NCBI GenBank assembly: GCA_032358165.1
Contig: JAALGY010000028.1
Coordinates: 434,001-498,000 of the forward strand
DNA from: Diplosphaera chodatii
Lineage: Eukaryota; Chlorophyta; Trebouxiophyceae; Prasiolales; Stichococcaceae
Direction of reading: 5' to 3'
DNA length: 64,000 bases
Of the stretch, positions 57,969 to 64,000 are shown piece after piece. The translations under genes and the position numbers were made by a program. The notes under the pieces are model-generated. The model was not told the origin of the DNA. It worked only from the letters and a program-made list of their open reading frames with translations, and made no database searches. Numbering within the stretch: position 1 is the stretch's first letter; each line of letters starts with the position of its first letter.

Positions 57969-60900
57969 TCATTCATCCCACAGCCAGCGCTGTGGCTCCA
58001 GGACAGGCCACAAGCAGCTTGCAGGGTCAAACATATCATCATCCAGGGTAGCACGCCGTGGCCACAGGCGCAGCCAGCGCCCGGGCAGGTCCCGCAGCTC
58101 GTACAAGCATTTCGTCAGCTGTATCATGTTGCGTTGTACCCGATGCAGCAGCTGCGTACAGCAACATGTGAAGGTCAGACTGAGCGCACTGGCAGCTCGA
58201 ACCGTGGAGTACAACCTCCTTTGTATAAGGGGCTCAGTGGGCCCTGTCAAATCTTCATGCGCTGGTGTGAGAAGTGCATTGGTAGATCGAAGATCCTGCA
58301 CTCCTCTGCTATTGCAAGCAAGTTGTCTCGACTGAGTACAACTACGGCAACTTGGATTGATCTTGAGAGATGTTTGATGAATGGAAGTCTACGCACTAGC
58401 ACTTCGGTCGGTGCGTTGAGGACGCGCAACCGAGGCAGGGCAGCCGCCAGCAATGTCAGTCCCGTGCAGAAGATGTCCTCTGCCCACGGCACGTCGTACA
58501 GGTTCAGCACCGCCAGTTTTGGCAGCTTCGTCAGCGCCCTCAGGTGCTCCATGCCACAAACCTGGTCATTGCAGCCAAATGGCAGGTATCACATTGGCGC
58601 AGCTACAATGCGCAAGCTCATGCAGGATTGAGGGGTGCGCATTTAGACTGCGTACCAGGGGCCCCTTATGCCGATCATATTCACTGAGCTCATCAGCCAC
58701 CTGCAGCCACTCCAGCATGCTGCAGGAAGCTAGCGCCTGCAACAGCATTGGCACAACATCAACCATATCGCCTGCACACCTCATCAGCAGAGTGCCTGCA
58801 CACCTCAGCGACTAGCAAGATGCATTGCAAGTGGCATGACCAACTTGCAAACCGCAAAGTGTCCATACCTCAAGCATGCTGAGCAGTGGGCCACTCGTCC
58901 ATGGTGTGTCTGTCTGGACAGTAAGATATTGCAGGTGCGCAAGACATTGGAGGCCTGCGTGAGTCAGATTGGGTTCGCGTGCATTTAGCAGGCACACACA
59001 ACATGCAGCCTCCCAGCTCACAGTTGCCAGGATTTCAGTTCGTGATGACGGTCAGGCCCAAATGTTGGCGCTGCACACCTTTGAGGATATCTGTCACCAT
59101 GTAGTCGTCAAGTGACACCGGAGCCAAGTGGAGGCTCAGGCGCCGCAGCTCAACAAATCGGGGAGTTGCCAGCAATGCCTGCGCATTAGCTGGCCATGCT
59201 CAGCGTCAAGCAAGTAGGGAGACCACGATCCACTTCTTGATATATGTGGCAACTCTGCACAAGGTGCAGCATCTGGCGATCCTGCATCACTTGGCCAACC
59301 ACGAGACGCAACAAGGGGTCTTGCATACCAGCACACCTCAGGAATACGGCAGCGCAGGTGCAGGTGGCTGCAGCATGTCATCAGCGCCACGTTGTCTGCT
59401 TCCCACAAAGGAGAAATACTACCCTGACTGACGTCGTCAGCCGGTGATGCCTGCAGTCGTGGTCGCATTCAGCCTTGCATGTCAGGCAACCACAGATCTA
59501 GACGACATGAGGAAAAGTGGTGGCGGCATGCTGGTTGGAAGGGACTGTACCACGTCAGCGTCTCCTGGCCTTGCTGTGTCTGCGTCGAGGTGCGTCAGCA
59601 GCGGGCAACGGGTCAGAATCGAGGGCAGCAGGTTGTATCGCCGGCCGCAGTTCTTGCCACAGATTTGCAAACGCTGCAGGCGGGCCCCCACTGCCGCCAG
59701 CATCACATCAACGGCGCTACAGGAGACACACAGACATGCTCAATTGGCTGGCCATTTGCACGTTGATGCATACATGATGTACCTTCACAAGCAGGTATAC
59801 GCAGGTAGAACAGAACCCAGTTGTTAGGCAGGTTGCGTCACTGTATGTAATTCAGGTTTAGTAAAAGGAGCCACGTGGACCGGCAACCAGCATCAGTGTT
59901 ATGTGGCCTTGCATCTGTACCTTGCTGTTGTCGTGGTGTCTACATGACGATGCAGCTTCGACATGTCAAGATGTAGAGCTGTCAGCCGGGTGAGCCGGAT
60001 GAAGCCAGCCAACACTTGTGCAGATGGGAAGGCGCGGCACGAGATTCCAAGTGCCTCCAGGCCTGCAACGAACGAAGGACGTGCTGCCGGTGTCGGTGGT
60101 GCAGAAAGCCAGAAAGCCGCAGAAAAATCAAGAGGATAAGAGCACAGCCGGCCTGGTGGTACCACATTGTGTTGCTGAGCCAATGTCTCGAAGCTGCAGG
60201 ACCCCTTTGGCAACGTCACCTGTCATGGTGGCAACGCCTGCATTCGTGCCATACTGCGCGCCGTCAGGAAAGGCATCTACCAGCCTGAGATGGTGCAGCT
60301 TGCTCAGCTTTGCCAGTTGACGATACCCTGCACAATGCAAAGCCATCATCATGAGCGTTAGCAAGGCTGCCACCGACCATCTTCAAAGACTTTTGACATG
60401 CAGTGTCCCAGCCAAAACTTGTGACAACATCTAAAGGCTTGCACCGTGCTGTGCAATGCGCACCTGCTTCGGTTGCTGACTCGCCAAATTTGAGTAGGTC
60501 CAGGGCCCGCAGCTGCGGCAGCGCCTCAACCAGTGTCTGTATGTCTTCATCGCGACTGCAACACCCCATACTCCTGACGCCCATCCTGAGCGCCGTCAGG
60601 CGGCTGCGCAACACACATACATGTGCGTCGGTAGTCAGCAGCGAAGCTTGTGCGTGTCCCGCTCGTGGGAAGAAAGGCTTCTGGTCGCGGCTCGTCATGC
60701 GCTACCTGAGCACTGAAAGGGGTGAAGCATCGGCCAGCGCATGAAGGCGCAGAGATTGCAGAGTGGTCAGCTCCGTGATCACGCTCAGCAGCTGGGGGTA
60801 CACGGGTCCAGACTGAAGGCTGGTAGTGAACGCGAGCCGCGTCAGGCTTGTCAGGTTCAAAAGCCCCTGCATGCATGCCATGTCCTGATTTTCTTAGCCT

Positions 60901-62078
60901 CAACGTGAGTTTGGTTTTGCATGTGCCTGTTGACCAATGCATTGCGGAGGTGCAATATGCCCTCTTGTGTGGATTGCAACCACAAACCCGCATCACCCAC
61001 CTGGAAGTCGTGCGTGTACCGGCTGCAATCAAGGGACAGCGAGTGCAGGCCGGCAAGGTGCGGCTGCAGGAAGTCGAGGGTGCGCTCTTGGTCTGTCACC
61101 TGCGGACGCAGCTCTGTGAGCAATCCATGGTGTGAATTTGACCTTTACAACCGCTGCATGATGACTGAGGAAGAAGTGCAGCACATCTGAGAGCCACTCT
61201 GTGTAATGTCGCTTGACACGCTGCACATGCCATGGGGGCATCAACTGACAGCGGGGTCTGACACGTCATCACCATGCACGCCACGGTTGCGCGTAACAAG
61301 AGGGCAACGCAGTGAATGCATTTCTCACTGTATAAACTCACTGGGCAGGACAGAACGCGCAGGCTGCAAATGCCCTGCAGGACGTCGGCCATGTACATGA
61401 CGTTTGATGGCTGACGCCAGTCTGATCGGGGCTGGAACAGTGTGTACCGAACCACATCCAGCGACGTCAGGCTGCCAGGCGCCTGCTGACATGTCGAAAT
61501 CTCAACTCAACCTGTGTTCTAATTACTTTGCGTATGATTAGCACTGGTAGGCAGTTTTGCAGAGAACATCCTGTGATGCGGGCTGCCAGCTGCAGGTGCC
61601 TGTCAAGCTGTTCTGACCATGCAGGCATCGTCCTGCCTTCGCCCCTGACCTTTCCAAGGTACGAGCCCAGCTCGCAGAAGGGCAGTTCAGCGGTGCTGAG
61701 GTGGCGCAGGGAGTAGCGGTGCCGCAGCGCCAGCTCGATGAAGCCCGGATCCTGTGGCACTGCGCTGTGCAGCGCGGCCCTTGCTGCATGACAGAACCTG
61801 TACCGGGAGATGACAAGTCGCGTCTGTGCCCTCTATGTGTATTGTAAACCAGGGAATCATGACTGCAGTATCACGCAAGCGAGCTACCAGCTTGCTTTGC
61901 ACTTCAGGGATGCCTCACTTCCAGAATCAGAGCGCACGTACCTCGTATCAACCATGTGACAGGCCGCAACATCATCAGGGTCAGTCATGAAGCTGCAGAT
62001 GATCCGCAGGATATCTGGAGGCAGCGCTGCAAGCGAGGTCGTGCTGTCTGAGCCATGCTGCCTGGCACCCGAATCCAT
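57969..62078 (-). CDS. F-box/LRR protein, family A, copy 2 (A5)
   Basis: The ATG at 62078 opens the F-box exon 61942-62078 (SLAALPPDILRIICSFMTDP; DVAACHMVDTR). This exon is exactly as long (137 bases) and ends in the same phase as in A1. Collinear with A1: about 61655-61800 (IELALRHRYSLRHLSTAELP), 61340-61480 (MADVLQGICSLRVLSCPV), 61000-61100 (LQPHLAGLHSLSLDCSRY), 60725-60865 (VITELTTLQSLRLHALADAS), 60450-60605 (LVEALPQLRALDLLKFGES), 60190-60330 (QLAKLSKLHHLRLVDAFPDG), 59940-60065 (GLEALGISCRAFPSAQVLAG), 59550-59715 (VGARLQRLQICGKNCGRRYN), 59290-59410, 59050-59170, 58870-58960 (GLQCLAHLQYLTVQTDTPW), 58620-58745, 58380-58560 (LTKLPKLAVLNLYDVPWAED) and 57969-58110 (CLYELRDLPGRWLRLWPRRA; WPVLEPQRWLWDE). 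Presumed SCF substrate receptor; partner unknown. Confidence 0.8.
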
Positions 62079-62595
62079 CGTTCCGCCGGTGCCGAACGCC
62101 AACTATGCATGCACAGCCGTGAGCTGCAAGTGGCGAGTACAAGGCGCCTTGATGTAGCATGGTACTCTGGACTACCCAAGAGTTGTGCAGTCCAAGACCA
62201 AGCTGCCAGCTGGATGTAGCTAACATCTTGCTGCAGAGATGGACATTGCACCCTTGCAGCCTGCGATGTCTCGACTGTTGTTCAGAGACACAGCAGACAC
62301 AGTATGAGGATGCAGGGTGACGAGGCTTAGGACGTGGAATGCAGTGCACCAGACACAACTGGCAGCTTGATCCTCACGGTCACATGCTTGCGAAATCGAG
62401 CTTTATACTGCTGCACGCAGAGGCAGACAGACGCCACATGGAAGCGAAATACCGGAGTGTGTAGTGGCTGCCTGATGAACCAGATGCTCATTGCCGCTGC
62501 CGGCATCTTGCATGACGCCGCTCGAGGCACATAGATGTGCATGCGGCAGCTTGAGGTTGGACAACGGCCGCCAATGAGTTCATACGTCTAGCTTG
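62079..62595. promoter_or_regulatory. divergent promoter region, F-box A5 / GH28-like gene
   Basis: These 517 bases lie between the start codons of A5 (-) and the secreted GH28-like gene (+). No clear TATA element was seen. Confidence 0.4.
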
Positions 62596-64000
62596 ATGCG
62601 GCCGAGTGTGCTGCTGCTCATTGTGGTCGTGCTCCTTGCGTTGGGGTCCAACGGCCATGCACGCGACATCGGCGACTGGCTGGACTGGATCAAGGTTCGG
62701 CACCACGCCACAGCATCATCACCGGTGTTCTGACATCCTGACGCGCAATTTCCATCACCAGCCTCTTGTATCATGGTCAATCCTGGCTACATGCAACGCA
62801 TGAAACAGCTGTCAGCAATCGCCATGCTGACTGTGCAGGGGAAGATTACGGGCGAGGATGTACCGGAGCAGCAGCCGGTGGCCAAGGAGAAGGGGCTTGA
62901 GTGCCGCGAGAACCGGCAGGGCGGCGAGACGTGCACCATTAGGTGCGCAATGCAGGCAGCATGAGAGCATGCAACGACGGTGAAGGTCACTGCTGCAGCT
63001 GGTTCCAGCGATCAAGATGAACAGCATGGAGATCATTCGCAGTCAGCAGCACTGGTTGTGGTCGCAGCATCGGCCAGCACACACCAGAGGCGTCAGCCCT
63101 GCACCGGCTGCTGCGCTACCCCACTCAGGTGTGGGCCACTCATGCCAGTACACTTCATCTGCAATTGACAGCTCCATGGTCTGCATGCCTGTGCACTCAC
63201 ACAACGGATGTGGCACCAGTGTAGTAGACTGAGTGCGCTGTCTTTTTGTGGACACCCAGGAGCAGCTGGCGGTGCGGGCGGCGGGGCAGCTGCACGTCGT
63301 CATCACCGGCGGCGCGTACACCTCGCTGCCCCTCAGCATCCCCAACAACACCCGCATCACGGTGGGTGACCAGTCGGGTGGTCGGAGAGGCCATCTTGGC
63401 TGCAGCAGCTGGCGACCGACAGGCTCGCCGGAGCAGTTGAGGACACAGGGGTTCAGGAGACATGCTAGAACACCTGAATGTTATCAGGCAGCTGATAACT
63501 GTGCGTGTGAATAGCGCATGGCACCTGGACAGCGTTCACAAGTACACCTCAATCACCGTCTGCAGGTGGAGAAGGGCGCCTCGCTGGTGTTTGACGCCGC
63601 GGGCGCCGACTTCTACCAGCTGTGGGTGGCGGAGGTGCTGCCCACGTACGGGCGCGGCCAGGACGCCGGCAGCCTGCTGAAGTACCGCGCCCACTTCAAC
63701 TGCGATGGCTGCAGGTGGAGTTTGAGCCCAGGGTCATGAGCATCTTTGCGTTCTGTTGCTGATTCAGAAGTGAGTCCTCGCACTATGTATCAGACAAGAT
63801 CCATGCGGTCTTGGCAAACATGCTGACATGCTGTCCCCCAGGGATGTGACGATAGACGGGCACGGCACGATCGATGGTGGCGGCGACCGCTGGTGGGCGA
63901 TGTGGGAGGCGAGGCAGCACGGCAATCATGACGCCGCTGGCTTCCTCAGCAGGGAGAGGTGTGGAGTGCTGTCGCTGTTGACTATAGTGCAGCAAATGCA
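62596..64000 (+). CDS. secreted GH28/polygalacturonase-like protein (5' part, runs off the window)
   Basis: Exons: 62596-62694, 62839-62942, 63260-63361, 63566-63714 and 63842-63958, with the gene continuing beyond the edge. The ATG at 62596 opens a signal peptide (MRPSVLLLIVVVLLALGSNG, HA|RD likely cleavage), so the product is secreted or enters the ER. Exon 2 has two cysteines (GLECRENRQGGETCTIR). Then come VVITGGAYTSLPLSIPNNTR, with a possible N-glycosylation site, LVFDAAGADFYQLWVAEVLP, and DVTIDGHGTIDGGGDRWW. The last is the start of the right-handed beta-helix in GH28 and related pectin-lyase-fold enzymes. Phases fit except between exons 2 and 3, where a small exon is probably missing. 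The catalytic Asp residues of GH28 would lie beyond the window. Likely role: cleaving or remodelling cell-wall polysaccharide. Confidence 0.72.

Noticed and set aside
39382..62078. NLR-type immune receptors
   Set aside because: The LRR genes begin with F-boxes. No P-loop/NB-ARC, TIR or coiled-coil signalling domain was found, and no membrane span that would make them receptor-like proteins.
1..64000. CRISPR arrays, operons, Shine-Dalgarno sites, riboswitches, prophage or IS elements
   Set aside because: No regularly spaced direct repeats or prokaryotic gene layout were found. Introns and eukaryotic tRNA/TRAPP genes show nuclear eukaryotic DNA.

Overview
The window reads as nuclear DNA of a green alga (Chlorophyta, probably a trebouxiophyte-type genome). 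Genes are split into many short exons by GT-AG introns (a few GC-AG), exons are GC-rich with CAG/GCN-rich low-complexity stretches, and several products have plant-type features (the short plant form of TRAPPC4, an At5g16810-like plastid kinase fold, COM1/CtIP). No prokaryotic signals (operons, Shine-Dalgarno sites, CRISPR) are present. Exon coordinates were worked out by hand from reading frame, splice signals and phase. Those with consistent phase throughout are reliable. Identities rest on remembered family motifs, not on searches.

Left part (1-13.2 kb), compact gene territory: the 3' end of a Gln-rich gene; an MPO1/YGL010w-like (DUF962) membrane protein (-); a plastid-targeted pseudokinase-like protein (+); TRAPPC4/Trs23 of the TRAPP complex (-); and a 15-exon acidic, disordered protein with a DUF4211-like C-terminus (+). 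TRAPPC4 and the DUF4211-like gene share a divergent promoter region.

Middle part (13.2-26.3 kb): a possible 52-residue two-exon gene, tRNA-His(GTG), a roughly 20-exon gene (15.9-23.2 kb) whose product I do not recognise and which ends in a duplicated exon pair, and a 9-exon gene in which an N-terminal FHA domain is joined in phase to a C-terminal CtIP/COM1/Sae2 domain. The last is the most interesting single gene here.

The 26.3-39.4 kb part is poorly resolved. It holds an ATG16-like coiled coil plus one WD40 repeat on the minus strand, with an apparent frameshift; a cysteine-containing minus-strand gene I cannot name; possible transposase remnants; tRNA-Arg(CCT); and a (CAG)n tract.

Right part (39.4-62.1 kb): a head-to-tail cluster of five minus-strand F-box/leucine-rich-repeat genes in the order A-B-B-B-A, where A and B are two distinct but internally homologous families. 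Each gene is about 3.4-4.2 kb and made of many short LRR exons. These are presumably SCF-type ubiquitin ligase substrate receptors that expanded locally. The window closes with a divergently transcribed, secreted GH28/polygalacturonase-like gene that runs off the right edge.
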